From assembly GCA_023251285.1 (NCBI GenBank), contig JAHEZB010000044.1, forward strand, positions 1 through 9,583: a stretch of 9,583 bases of DNA, written 5' to 3'. Position numbers and translations under genes: made by a program. A model generated the notes under the pieces. That model made no database searches. It saw only the letters and a list, made by a program, of their open reading frames with translations, and was not told the DNA's origin. Each line of letters starts with the position of its first letter. Position 1 is the stretch's first letter. Source of the DNA: Chitinophagaceae bacterium (GTDB lineage Bacteria; Bacteroidota; Bacteroidia; Chitinophagales; Chitinophagaceae). Below, piece after piece: positions 1 through 6,827 of this stretch.

Positions 1-224
1 ATTTTTATGGTGAATTCAAGGGTATTCCAATCATTCAGGCAGGTAAAAGTAAAAGGCCTTCTTTCGTTTTTCCATTCAGGTAAATTAATTACTATATCTG
101 TTGCCTGGCCCGGTTTGAATGTATAATCGTCCGGCTTGCTTAGCGTAAAGCGTTTTACATTATGTGTTACATTTTTTGCATCTAAGATTTTTACTATGTG
201 CTCTTCGTCCGGATAATTTTCCAT
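1..224 (-). CDS. Flavodoxin/ferredoxin-NADPH reductase-like protein, N-terminal part (cut by window edge)
   Basis: Reading the minus strand from the ATG at 224 gives 74 open codons that run off the window, so the C-terminal part, including the NAD(P)-binding domain, is not visible. The visible part looks like the FAD-binding beta-barrel of the ferredoxin-NADP reductase superfamily. It has the hydrophobic stretch FKPGQATDI (residues 36-44), followed by RPFTF (56-60), which fits the family's RxY(S/T) flavin-binding motif with Phe in place of Tyr. Proteins of this family pass electrons between NAD(P)H and small carriers such as ferredoxin or flavodoxin in the cytoplasm. The start was chosen because it is the first ATG before the conserved barrel and gives a normal N-terminus. 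There is no strong Shine-Dalgarno site, which is usual in Bacteroidota. The gene is divergent from amtB and shares its 406-bp control region. The superfamily call is fairly sure; the exact electron carrier cannot be told. Confidence 0.85.
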   Translation of the reverse strand, partial: MENYPDEEHIVKILDAKNVTHNVKRFTLSKPDDYTFKPGQATDIVINLPEWKNERRPFTFTCLNDWNTLEFTIK

Positions 225-266
225 AATTAATAATTTAGAAAGTTTAGAAGTGTGATAACATCTTCC

Positions 267-282
267 TGCAACGATTGTTGCA
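267..282. repeat. 16-bp inverted repeat in the reductase leader
   Basis: TGCAAC (267-272) and GTTGCA (277-282) are perfect inverted copies around the 4-bp centre GATT. The element lies 43-58 bp upstream of the reductase start codon, between that start and its candidate promoter. Its size and symmetry would suit a dimeric repressor or activator site. It could equally be chance, since a 6-bp arm is short. Confidence 0.4.
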
Positions 283-304
283 TTCTTTAGAGTAATATCT
301 ATAA

Positions 305-334
305 CAAAAGTTACAATCACAGATACCAATCAAA
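305..334 (-). promoter_or_regulatory. Candidate promoter for the reductase gene
   Basis: On the minus strand TTTG (334-331) is followed after 18 bp by AACTTTTG (312-305), which matches the Bacteroidota minus-7 consensus TAnnTTTG at all but the first base. Transcription would begin near 300 and leave a leader of about 75 nt that contains the inverted repeat at 267-282. A perfect TAnnTTTG match also lies at 338-331 but has no partner element at the right distance. This is motif evidence only. Confidence 0.3.
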
Positions 335-419
335 ATTACTAGAAAAACTGCACCTAATAAACCGTTGTGAAAGAAGAAGAGGTTTGTGTTACATTCCTAT
401 AGAAAAACAGAAAATCGGG

Positions 420-451
420 TTATTTGTTTTTTTGCTGTAATTATTTGTTTT
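420..451. repeat. Direct repeat TTATTTGTTTT, two copies 21 bp apart
   Basis: Two identical 11-bp copies start at 420 and 441. Their start-to-start distance of 21 bp is two helical turns, so proteins bound to both would face the same side of the DNA. They lie about 180-210 bp before amtB. The sequence is T-rich and of low complexity, so chance is a real alternative. Confidence 0.35.
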
Positions 452-564
452 CTACTTCTAAATTTTATCGAACATGTTTTATTTAAAAAAAAAAGATATT
501 TCCTTTATCAGTTTTTTTCGCCGACATTGAGCAAAAAGTCTCGTAGAAAGTTAAATAAGTAAAA

Positions 565-587
565 CAAATATGTGTCAAATTATGTGT
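565..587. repeat. Tandem near-identical repeat upstream of amtB
   Basis: CAAATATGTGT (565-575) is followed directly by CAAATTATGTGT (576-587), which is the same word with one extra T. The period is about one helical turn. The second copy overlaps the candidate minus-33 element of the amtB promoter, so a bound regulator could compete with or recruit RNA polymerase. Its function as an operator is inferred from position only. Confidence 0.45.
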
Positions 588-614
588 TTTTATTCCTTAA
601 ACTATCTAGATTTG
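583..614 (+). promoter_or_regulatory. Candidate amtB promoter
   Basis: TAGATTTG (607-614) is a perfect match to the Bacteroidota minus-7 consensus TAnnTTTG. TGTG (583-586), 20 bp upstream, matches three of four bases of the minus-33 TTTG element. Transcription would start near 620, leaving only about ten leader bases before the ATG at 631. That is short but compatible with the weak use of Shine-Dalgarno sites in this phylum. Confidence 0.4.
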
Positions 615-630
615 ATTTAAATTTAATTAT

Positions 631-2073
631 ATGAAAAAAATTAATTTAAGTAATTCAGCGCCTTTTATCATTTTAATAATAGTAGCAGTATTAGCTTTAT
701 TTGTTCCTTCTTTTGCTACCTTTAATGATTTAGGAAAATATAATTCAGCCGACATTGCATGGATTCTGGTCGCTACAGCACTTGTTTTTTTAATGACTCC
801 GGGCCTCGCATTTTTTTATGGTGGAATGGTTCACCGCAAAAACGTTCTGTCCACCATGATCAAAAGTTTTGTAGCTGCCGGTGTAGTCAGCGTTTTATGG
901 ATCACGGTTGGTTATAGTCTTGCATTTGGCGATTCAATCGGTGGCTTTATTGGAAATCCATTCACCCATCTTTTTTTTAAAGGCGTAAGCGCAGGAGCAC
1001 CATGGAGTTTGGCGCCAACCATTCCACTGATGCTATTTGCACTTTTTCAATTAATGTTTGCTATCATCACTCCGAGCCTGGTTGTAGGCGCCGTTGCCGA
1101 ACGAACCCGTTTTTCTTCGTACCTGCTTTTTATCGTTATGTTTAGCCTTTTTGTGTATGCACCAATTGCGCATTGGACATGGAATCCAAAAGGATTTTTA
1201 TTCAAAATGGGGATTCTTGATTTTGCCGGTGGAACTGTTGTTCATATTTCTGCTGGTTGCGCTGCACTTGCCGGAGCTTTGGTTTTAAAAAGAAGAAAAG
1301 TTCACCGCGAACATAAAGAAATTCCACCAGCTAATATTCCTTATGTTTTGATTGGAACCGGATTGCTTTGGTTTGGATGGTTTGGTTTCAATGCCGGATC
1401 TGCTTTAGCCGCAAATTCTTTAGCTGTTTCTGCATTTGCAACTACAAATACCGCCGCGGCCGCTGCAGGTTTGTCCTGGATGTTTTTTGATATTTTGAAA
1501 GGAAAAAAACCTTCCGTTCTTGGTTTTTGTATTGGTGCAGTTGTAGGCCTTGTCGCTATTACGCCAGCCGCAGGTTTTGTTGCCATTCCACAAAGTATTT
1601 TTATTGGCGTTGTAGCAGCCATTATTTCAAACGTGGCGGTGTACTATCGTTCTAAATCCAAACTGGACGATACGCTGGATGTTTTTCCCTGCCATGTAAT
1701 TGGTGGAATTGTTGGCATGATCATGACCGGCATTTTTGCATCAAAAACAATAAACGCAACCGGAAATAACGGATTGTTTTACGGAAATCCTGAATTCTTT
1801 TTTACCCAATTAAAAGGATTGGGAATTGTAGTAGCATATAGCTTTTCAGCGTCTTATGGTATTTTTAAATTTATTAATTGGGTAATGCCAATGAGAGTAA
1901 GCGAAGCAGATGAAGAAATGGGATTGGACGCTTCACAGCATGATGAAAAATATTTACAAGGGACTTTATTGGTTAAGCAAGAAGGTTCTATAATTGAACA
2001 AGAAGTTGGATTAGATTCTTCTTTAACAAGAGAAATGCAAAGTACCCTATTGGAAAACGAGCTGCATTCGTGA
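631..2073 (+). CDS. amtB: Ammonium transporter Amt/AmtB
   Basis: This 480-residue protein is a full-length Amt-family channel that moves ammonium across the inner membrane. A hydrophobic N-terminal segment (about 11-28) is either a signal peptide ending near SFA or an extra membrane helix; the usual Amt membrane core follows (about 40-420). Family residues can be placed by alignment from memory to E. coli AmtB. Phe143 lies in the outer gate region (LMFAIITP), Trp184 near the recruitment site, and Asp197 and His205 in DFAGGTVVH. Phe253 and Ser257 lie in WFGFNAGS, and His355 is the second pore histidine in DVFPCH. All key residues are present, so the channel should work. The cytoplasmic tail (about 421-480) holds the GLD motif normal for Amt regulation, then a second, degraded copy (GLDSS, 460-464), which is unusual. 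An outer-membrane porin gene follows on the same strand. No glnK (PII) gene lies nearby. Confidence 0.96.
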   Translation: MKKINLSNSAPFIILIIVAVLALFVPSFATFNDLGKYNSADIAWILVATALVFLMTPGLAFFYGGMVHRKNVLSTMIKSFVAAGVVSVLWITVGYSLAFGDSIGGFIGNPFTHLFFKGVSAGAPWSLAPTIPLMLFALFQLMFAIITPSLVVGAVAERTRFSSYLLFIVMFSLFVYAPIAHWTWNPKGFLFKMGILDFAGGTVVHISAGCAALAGALVLKRRKVHREHKEIPPANIPYVLIGTGLLWFGWFGFNAGSALAANSLAVSAFATTNTAAAAAGLSWMFFDILKGKKPSVLGFCIGAVVGLVAITPAAGFVAIPQSIFIGVVAAIISNVAVYYRSKSKLDDTLDVFPCHVIGGIVGMIMTGIFASKTINATGNNGLFYGNPEFFFTQLKGLGIVVAYSFSASYGIFKFINWVMPMRVSEADEEMGLDASQHDEKYLQGTLLVKQEGSIIEQEVGLDSSLTREMQSTLLENELHS

Positions 2074-2138
2074 GGATCAGGATTCAAATGTTTATAGGAA
2101 AATGATAAGACAATCACCGGTTCTTTCAATATAACAGA

Positions 2139-2194
2139 AAAGGGAATAGCTGAAAAAATTAACTTCTGAGAAAAGTTAACACGCTACTCCCTTT
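2139..2194 (+). terminator. Nested stem-loop between amtB and the porin gene (terminator or attenuator)
   Basis: An outer stem pairs 2139-2150 (AAAGGGAATAGC) with 2183-2194 (GCTACTCCCTTT), with 11 of 12 positions paired. Inside it a perfect 7-bp hairpin pairs TTAACTT (2159-2165) with AAGTTAA (2173-2179) around the loop CTGAGAA. A T-rich stretch follows (2192-2202, broken by CCA), and the porin ATG comes 27 bp after the stem. It could end amtB transcripts, lower expression of the downstream porin gene, or protect the amtB mRNA end. TTAAACTTT (2201-2209) could pair with the inner right arm instead, so a switch between two folds is possible but unproven. Confidence 0.5.
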
Positions 2195-2221
2195 CCATTT
2201 TTAAACTTTAATTCCATAACA

Positions 2222-3328
2222 ATGTTAAGAAAAATTTTCTTAGGAATACTCCTGTTTTTTGTTTGTTCCTCCTCTGATGCGCAAAGCGATTCTGTAAAAT
2301 CAGCAGATCCTGGTTCTGATACAACATCAAAACCATCGTTTTCAATTACCGGCGCTGTAGATGCTTATTACCGGTACGACTTTAATGATCCGGTAGACAA
2401 GCCATACAATAGTTTCACCAGTTTTACAAAAACACAAAATTCATTTGCATTAGGAATGGCGAATGTGAAATTTGAGTTGCAAACAAAAAAAACTGATGTG
2501 GTTGCAGACCTTGGTTTTGGACCAAGAGAAGAAGAATTTGCCTATAATGATGAAGGAATTTCACAGGCGATAAAACAGTTGTATATATCCTATTTGCCGA
2601 ATTCATGGCTAAAATTAACTGCCGGAACATGGGCTACGCATTTGAATTATGAATTGGCCGATGCATTTGCGAATCGTAATTACAGTATGAGTTATTATTT
2701 TACTTATGGCCCTTTTTCTCACACTGGAATCAAAGCAGATTTTGCTGTAAGTAAAAAAACGGCATTTATGATTGGCGTTGCAAACGCAACCGATTACAGG
2801 CTTCCGCCTGATCGGCAAATCAATAAGAAGTATTTGCTCGCTCAATTTACTTATAACCCAAATGATCAGTTGCAATTGATGATGAATTATGTAGCCGGCC
2901 AAGCTCCTGATTCTTCAAAATCCTGCATCGGTAATGTAATTATTACTGATAAGATTTCTTCTAAATTTAATGTCGTTTACAATGGTATTCTCGCAAATGT
3001 GAAACAATGGGATGGAGTAAAAAACATGAAAACCAAAACCTGGTGGGGATCGGCATTTTATTTTAATTATGATCCTGAAAGCTGGTTTGGTCTAACACTT
3101 CGCACCGAATATTTTAATGATCATCAGCAATTAAATCTTTATGCAGAACTGCCTTCCGGCGGAAGTGTTTTGTCAAATACTTTGTCAGCAAATTTCAAAG
3201 TTGAAGGTCTCACATTTATTCCTGAATTCAGATTCGATCATGCCAACGTACCTCTTTTTGTAAAAAAATCAGGGGAAATAATTCGAGACGATGCAAGTTG
3301 TATCCTGGCAGTAGTTTATAAATTTTAA
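2222..3328 (+). CDS. Outer-membrane beta-barrel protein, BBP2/OmpL-like porin
   Basis: This 368-residue protein begins with a signal peptide (charged LRK, hydrophobic core 5-15, probable cleavage after Ala20 in SSSDA-Q). A short Ser/Asp/Thr-rich linker (about 21-38) follows. From about residue 40 to the end, strands alternate with turns rich in Asn, Asp and Gly and carry many aromatic residues, as in an outer-membrane barrel. The chain ends in VVYKF, with the terminal Phe expected for recognition by the barrel-assembly machine. ITGAVDAYYRYDFNDP (42-57) and GTWATHLNYELADA (135-148) resemble the Bacteroidota family of putative porins called beta-barrel porin-2. Its place directly downstream of amtB suggests it lets ammonium or another small nitrogen compound into the periplasm; that role is inferred from context. 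It may share the amtB transcript, with the intervening hairpin tuning its level, since no good promoter is seen in the gap. Confidence 0.82.
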   Translation: MLRKIFLGILLFFVCSSSDAQSDSVKSADPGSDTTSKPSFSITGAVDAYYRYDFNDPVDKPYNSFTSFTKTQNSFALGMANVKFELQTKKTDVVADLGFGPREEEFAYNDEGISQAIKQLYISYLPNSWLKLTAGTWATHLNYELADAFANRNYSMSYYFTYGPFSHTGIKADFAVSKKTAFMIGVANATDYRLPPDRQINKKYLLAQFTYNPNDQLQLMMNYVAGQAPDSSKSCIGNVIITDKISSKFNVVYNGILANVKQWDGVKNMKTKTWWGSAFYFNYDPESWFGLTLRTEYFNDHQQLNLYAELPSGGSVLSNTLSANFKVEGLTFIPEFRFDHANVPLFVKKSGEIIRDDASCILAVVYKF

Positions 3329-3400
3329 AAATAATTTTTAATGAAAATGAGTGGCCTGAATTTATAAAAACAAAAACAGGAAATGGCAATATTTGTTTGT

Positions 3401-3703
3401 TTATTGCAGGGGAATCGCAACGGCTTCATCCAGTTGTTTTTCCATTTTTAATAAGGATTCTAAAACTTCATTGCTTATAATGCCGGAACTATTTTCTTTT
3501 AACTGAGTGGCATACCAAATCAGCACCATAGAAATATAATCCTGCATATCCTTTCCGGCAAACTGGGTGCGGAATTCGACGATTTTTTCATTGATGGTTT
3601 TCAAAACTTTGCGCACGGTTTCTTCATCTGAAGGCAGAATTTTTATCCGGTAACTTCTGTCTCCAATGATAATATTTAATGGAATCAATTCATCCTTAGG
3701 CAT
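3401..3703 (-). CDS. zapA: Cell division protein ZapA
   Basis: This 100-residue protein has the ZapA layout: a small N-terminal alpha/beta head (about 6-45, with LNIIIGDRSYRIKI) and a C-terminal helix (about 50-96) that would form the tetrameric coiled coil. FAGKDMQDYISM (48-59) is the form of the motif usual in Bacteroidota ZapA. ZapA binds FtsZ in the cytoplasm and stabilises or bundles filaments in the division ring. The gene is the last of a minus-strand operon; it starts only 2 bp after the stop of the coiled-coil gene. It ends 72 bp from the convergent porin gene. The start is fixed by this tight spacing and by the normal N-terminus. Confidence 0.9.
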   Translation of the reverse strand: MPKDELIPLNIIIGDRSYRIKILPSDEETVRKVLKTINEKIVEFRTQFAGKDMQDYISMVLIWYATQLKENSSGIISNEVLESLLKMEKQLDEAVAIPLQ

Positions 3704-3705
3704 AG

Positions 3706-3996
3706 TTATTTATTTAAAATGCCAATGCATTTATCAATAGAACGAATGTAGCGGTTGATATTTTTTTCAAAATCTATTTTTTCTTTTCCTTCCAATTGTC
3801 CTGCAGATGTTTTTAAAATATTTACCTGCTGTTGCAATTGCTCCGTTTTTTCCAGCAATGTTTTTTCACTCATTTTAAAAGCCTGATTTTCTTTTTTCAG
3901 TTGTTCATTTTCTTTTAAAAGCAACGCATGTTTTTTCAATAGCAATTGCAGCTTCGACTGAATATTTTTTACATGAAAGTCAATGGAGTCAGGCAT
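3706..3996 (-). CDS. Small coiled-coil protein, possible ZapB-like division factor
   Basis: This 96-residue, Lys/Glu/Gln/Leu-rich protein is predicted to be almost wholly helical. Residues about 10-65 show heptad-like spacing of Leu and Ile (LQLLLKKHALLLKENEQL) with no helix breakers. A more defined C-terminal segment follows (about 72-96), with YIRSIDKCIGILN. There is no signal peptide or membrane segment, so it should be cytoplasmic. Its start overlaps the end of pheT by 8 bp (ATGCCTGA) and its stop is 2 bp before zapA, so the three genes should be translated together. A small coiled-coil protein encoded directly beside zapA recalls E. coli ZapB, a short coiled coil that binds ZapA. I infer a similar role, but sequence likeness between coiled coils is weak evidence. 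That the gene is real is much surer than its function. Confidence 0.8.
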   Translation of the reverse strand: MPDSIDFHVKNIQSKLQLLLKKHALLLKENEQLKKENQAFKMSEKTLLEKTEQLQQQVNILKTSAGQLEGKEKIDFEKNINRYIRSIDKCIGILNK

Positions 3997-6442
3997 TACG
4001 ACGAATTATGGCATTCAGTTTATTTTCAAGATTGGAAATGATTTTATTCATCATTGTTTCTATTTCATCATCGGTCATGGTTTTCTCTTTGTCAAGAAAA
4101 GTGAAATTTATGGCAAGTGATTTTTTATTTTCTCCGAGTTTTTCATTTTCAAAAACATCAAACAATTGAATATTTTTTAGCTTTTTAATATGCAAAGACT
4201 TTACCACATTTTCAATCTCTGCATAAGAAATATTTTTATCTATCAGGATAGAAAGGTCTCTTTGCACCTGTGGAAATTTGGAAATCGGTTCAAAAGAAAT
4301 ATCGGCGTTATTAGTAAAAGAAATTAATTTGTCCCAGTCAATACAAAGAAAATATACCGGTTGTTTGATGGAGAAGCTTTCAAGTTTCGGTTTCTTCACA
4401 CTTCCGATAAATCCAATATTTACGTCTTTTACAGCCGAAATTAAACATTCGTTTAATTCTTCATTTTCAGCAATTTTAAATTCATAATTTTGAATTCCTG
4501 CAAGAGAAAAAATTGCTTCTGCAATTCCTTTTACAAAATAAATATCAATTTTTTTTGCCACCGAATTCCAGTTCAATTCATTTTTATTCCCGGTAAAATA
4601 CAATGCAAGATTTTGCTTTTCATGATAGTCATTTTCAATTTTAGAATAAGTTTTTCCAAATTCAAAAAACAGGAGATTACTATTTTTTCGATTAAGATTA
4701 TAGGATATACATTCCAATCCGGTTGGCAACATAGAAGGGCGCATTACATTTAATCCTTCGCTGAGGCTATTGATGATTTTTACAGTTGTAGCGAGTGTTT
4801 CATCGTTAAAGTATTTACTGTTTGTAATAGAATTGGTAAAGATTTCATGAAAGCCATTTCCGGTGAGCCATCCAATTATTCTTTCTTTTTCCAAAGCATT
4901 TTTTAAACCGGTATCTATCGCCGGCGCCATATTGATGGTAGTTGGAATTTCAATATTATCCAATCCATCAATGCGCATTATTTCTTCTATCACATCTGCC
5001 GGAATGGAGATGTCGGGATTGCTGAAAGGAACTGCTACCTGTATATTATCTATGCCTTCTCTTACAATTGTAAAATTTAAAGAGGTCAAAATATTTTTAA
5101 CCGTGTCCGGATGATAATTTTTTCCACTGATTTTTTTCAAATAATGATTGGATAAAGAAATTTCTTTTTTCTTTCGCGGTACCGGATAGACGTCTGTTAT
5201 TTCTGAAGAAATTTTTCCACCTGCAATCTCTTTAACCAGCATCGCAGCTCGTTTCAGCACTTCAACAGTAAGGCTGATGTTGATTCCTTTTTCAAACCGA
5301 ACTGCTGCTTCTGTTCTTAAATTATGGAGAAGCATTGACTTTCTGATAGAAGCGGGATTAAAAACCGCGCTCTCTAAAAAAATGTTTGTTGTGGAAGAAG
5401 AAACGCCGCTGTTCAAACCTCCAAAAACACCCGCAATGCACATCGGTTCATTGTCTCCATTGCAAATCATGATGTCGTTTTTGCTCAGCTTTCGTTCTTT
5501 TTCATCCAGTGTAATAAAAGGGGTACCTTCCGGAAGCGTTTCTACAATTACTTTATCACCTTTTATTTTATCTAAATCAAATGCGTGCAGCGGTTGACCG
5601 GTCTCATGCAAAATGAAATTGGTAATATCTACAATATTATTAACTGGCCGAAGTCCGATACTTTTCAGTTTATTTTTCAGCCATTCCGGGGATTCTGCCA
5701 CCGTAATTCCGGAAATACTAACGCCGGCATACCGTTCACAATATGCGTGATCTTTAATTTCTATCTCTACATTTTTAGAATGGTTGTCGGCTTTAAATTT
5801 ATTATTAAAAGGCGAAACCGGTTTGGCTGTTTTGTTATAATGATGCGAAATATAGGCACACACATCTTTAGCAACACCTATGTGGCTCATGGCATCCATC
5901 CTGTTTGGAGTAAGCCCGATTTCGAAGATCCAATCATTATATAAATTATAATATTCTTTCGCTGCCATTCCCGCTGTCGCATTTCCAGGCAAAACAATAA
6001 TTCCCTCATGGCTGTTTCCTAATCCAATCTCATCTTCCGCACACAACATACCATTACTCTCCACCCCACGGATCTTGGCTTTTTTTATGGTAAATGATTC
6101 GCCGGAAACCGGGTACAATTGGGTGCCCGCAGGTGCCACAATTACTTTTTGTCCGGCAGCTACATTTGAAGCGCCGCACACAATCTGCAACGTTTCTCCG
6201 TGGCCATTAGATACGCTGGTTATTTTTAATTTGTCAGCGTCGGGATGTTTTTCACTGCTCAAAACTTCTCCGATGAGTAATCCTTCCAAACCATTTCTAA
6301 CCTGTTCGTATTTTTCCAGATTTTCAACCTCAAGCCCGACAGAAGTGAGGATTTCGGCAATTTTTTGTGGGTTGCCAATTATTTTCGATAGATCTTCATC
6401 GATGGGCAAATATTCTATCAGCCAATTGTAACTAATCTTCAT
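3989..6442 (-). CDS. pheT: Phenylalanine--tRNA ligase beta subunit
   Basis: This 817-residue protein is the full-length beta subunit of the bacterial alpha2beta2 phenylalanyl-tRNA synthetase, which charges tRNA-Phe. In order: the N-terminal starter MKISYNWLIEYLP; a tRNA-binding OB domain (about 45-155, with HPDADKLKI and VCGASNV); and the B3/B4 editing domain (about 215-390). Editing-site candidates there are His286 in PLHAFD and Glu357 in FLESA. Next come a B5 domain (about 425-500, with DVIEEIMRIDGLDNI), the catalytic-like core (about 515-715) and a C-terminal ferredoxin-fold anticodon-binding domain (about 720-815, with SKFPQVQRDLS). All domains are present without frameshift. The partner pheS is not in this window. 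It heads the operon with the coiled-coil gene and zapA. The start at 6442 gives the standard N-terminus. Confidence 0.97.
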   Translation of the reverse strand: MKISYNWLIEYLPIDEDLSKIIGNPQKIAEILTSVGLEVENLEKYEQVRNGLEGLLIGEVLSSEKHPDADKLKITSVSNGHGETLQIVCGASNVAAGQKVIVAPAGTQLYPVSGESFTIKKAKIRGVESNGMLCAEDEIGLGNSHEGIIVLPGNATAGMAAKEYYNLYNDWIFEIGLTPNRMDAMSHIGVAKDVCAYISHHYNKTAKPVSPFNNKFKADNHSKNVEIEIKDHAYCERYAGVSISGITVAESPEWLKNKLKSIGLRPVNNIVDITNFILHETGQPLHAFDLDKIKGDKVIVETLPEGTPFITLDEKERKLSKNDIMICNGDNEPMCIAGVFGGLNSGVSSSTTNIFLESAVFNPASIRKSMLLHNLRTEAAVRFEKGINISLTVEVLKRAAMLVKEIAGGKISSEITDVYPVPRKKKEISLSNHYLKKISGKNYHPDTVKNILTSLNFTIVREGIDNIQVAVPFSNPDISIPADVIEEIMRIDGLDNIEIPTTINMAPAIDTGLKNALEKERIIGWLTGNGFHEIFTNSITNSKYFNDETLATTVKIINSLSEGLNVMRPSMLPTGLECISYNLNRKNSNLLFFEFGKTYSKIENDYHEKQNLALYFTGNKNELNWNSVAKKIDIYFVKGIAEAIFSLAGIQNYEFKIAENEELNECLISAVKDVNIGFIGSVKKPKLESFSIKQPVYFLCIDWDKLISFTNNADISFEPISKFPQVQRDLSILIDKNISYAEIENVVKSLHIKKLKNIQLFDVFENEKLGENKKSLAINFTFLDKEKTMTDDEIETMMNKIISNLENKLNAIIRRNA

Positions 6443-6481
6443 GTAATTATTTCTAAAAGCTCATTTAATTTTCAAGAATGC

Positions 6482-6508
6482 CAAAAATAAGAAAGAAGAA
6501 GATAGAAA
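6482..6508 (-). promoter_or_regulatory. Candidate promoter for the pheT-coiled coil-zapA operon
   Basis: On the minus strand TATTTTTG (6489-6482) matches the Bacteroidota minus-7 consensus TAnnTTTG perfectly. The best upstream partner is TTTC (6508-6505), three of four bases, but the 15-bp spacing is shorter than usual. Transcription would start near 6475 and give a leader of about 33 nt. I see no Phe-rich leader peptide or T-box that would suggest attenuation. Confidence 0.4.
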
Positions 6509-6794
6509 TTTCCGCTTTATGTTTTACAACATATGTGGATGCTGCATTTCAGTCAAAAATTAGTATTTTTTTGTTCTAATAAAACAAATTATTCTCTAAC
6601 CGTACTTAATGTTTTTTAATGATAAAGGCCAAAAAAATAGTGAATTATTTTCTTCACAGCGAATGTGCATTTAACAATTAAAAAATGGGAGATTTTTTTT
6701 ATTTTGTTGAAAAGCCTAAAAATAATGTTGATAACTTCGCAATTACTGTGAATTCAAGGTGAAATGGGTCTGCATAAATATAGGGGGAAAACAA

Positions 6795-6827
6795 TTTCTT
6801 TTAATCGCTTTTTGTCCTTTACCTTAG
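6795..6827 (+). promoter_or_regulatory. Candidate dnaB promoter
   Basis: TACCTTAG (6820-6827) matches TAnnTTTG at seven of eight bases and is followed by C, as in many Bacteroidota promoters. TTTC (6795-6798), 21 bp upstream, is a three-of-four match to the minus-33 TTTG. Transcription would begin near 6832-6834 and leave a leader of about 68 nt. An A-rich stretch directly before the dnaB ATG, rather than a Shine-Dalgarno site, probably guides translation. Confidence 0.45.

Larger units (their letters stand above)
225..630. other. Divergent intergenic region between the reductase gene and amtB
   Basis: This 406-bp stretch has no credible coding frame on either strand. It is very AT-rich, with A- and T-runs around 426-433 and 484-494. 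It holds candidate promoters for both flanking genes, a 16-bp inverted repeat near the reductase start, an 11-bp direct repeat at 420-451 and a tandem 11/12-bp repeat just before amtB; these are listed separately. No tRNA or recognisable riboswitch is seen. Confidence 0.7.

Noticed and set aside
163..395. TGTGTTACATT occurring at 163-173 and 385-395
   Set aside because: One copy is inside the reductase coding sequence, and the word is AT-rich, so it is probably chance.
2234..2266. Lipoprotein signal with lipidated Cys15 in the porin
   Set aside because: The residues before Cys15 (LFFV) do not fit a lipobox, and a normal signal peptidase I site at Ala20 plus a terminal Phe fit a barrel protein better.
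3386..3407. GCAATA/TATTGC hairpin at the end of zapA as a terminator
   Set aside because: The stem is only 6 bp, low in GC, overlaps the zapA stop codon and is not followed directly by a T-run on either strand.
4863..5944. Long open frames antisense to pheT (up to 119 codons)
   Set aside because: They lie wholly inside a clear, complete pheT, have no family likeness or start context, and their composition follows from the opposite coding strand.
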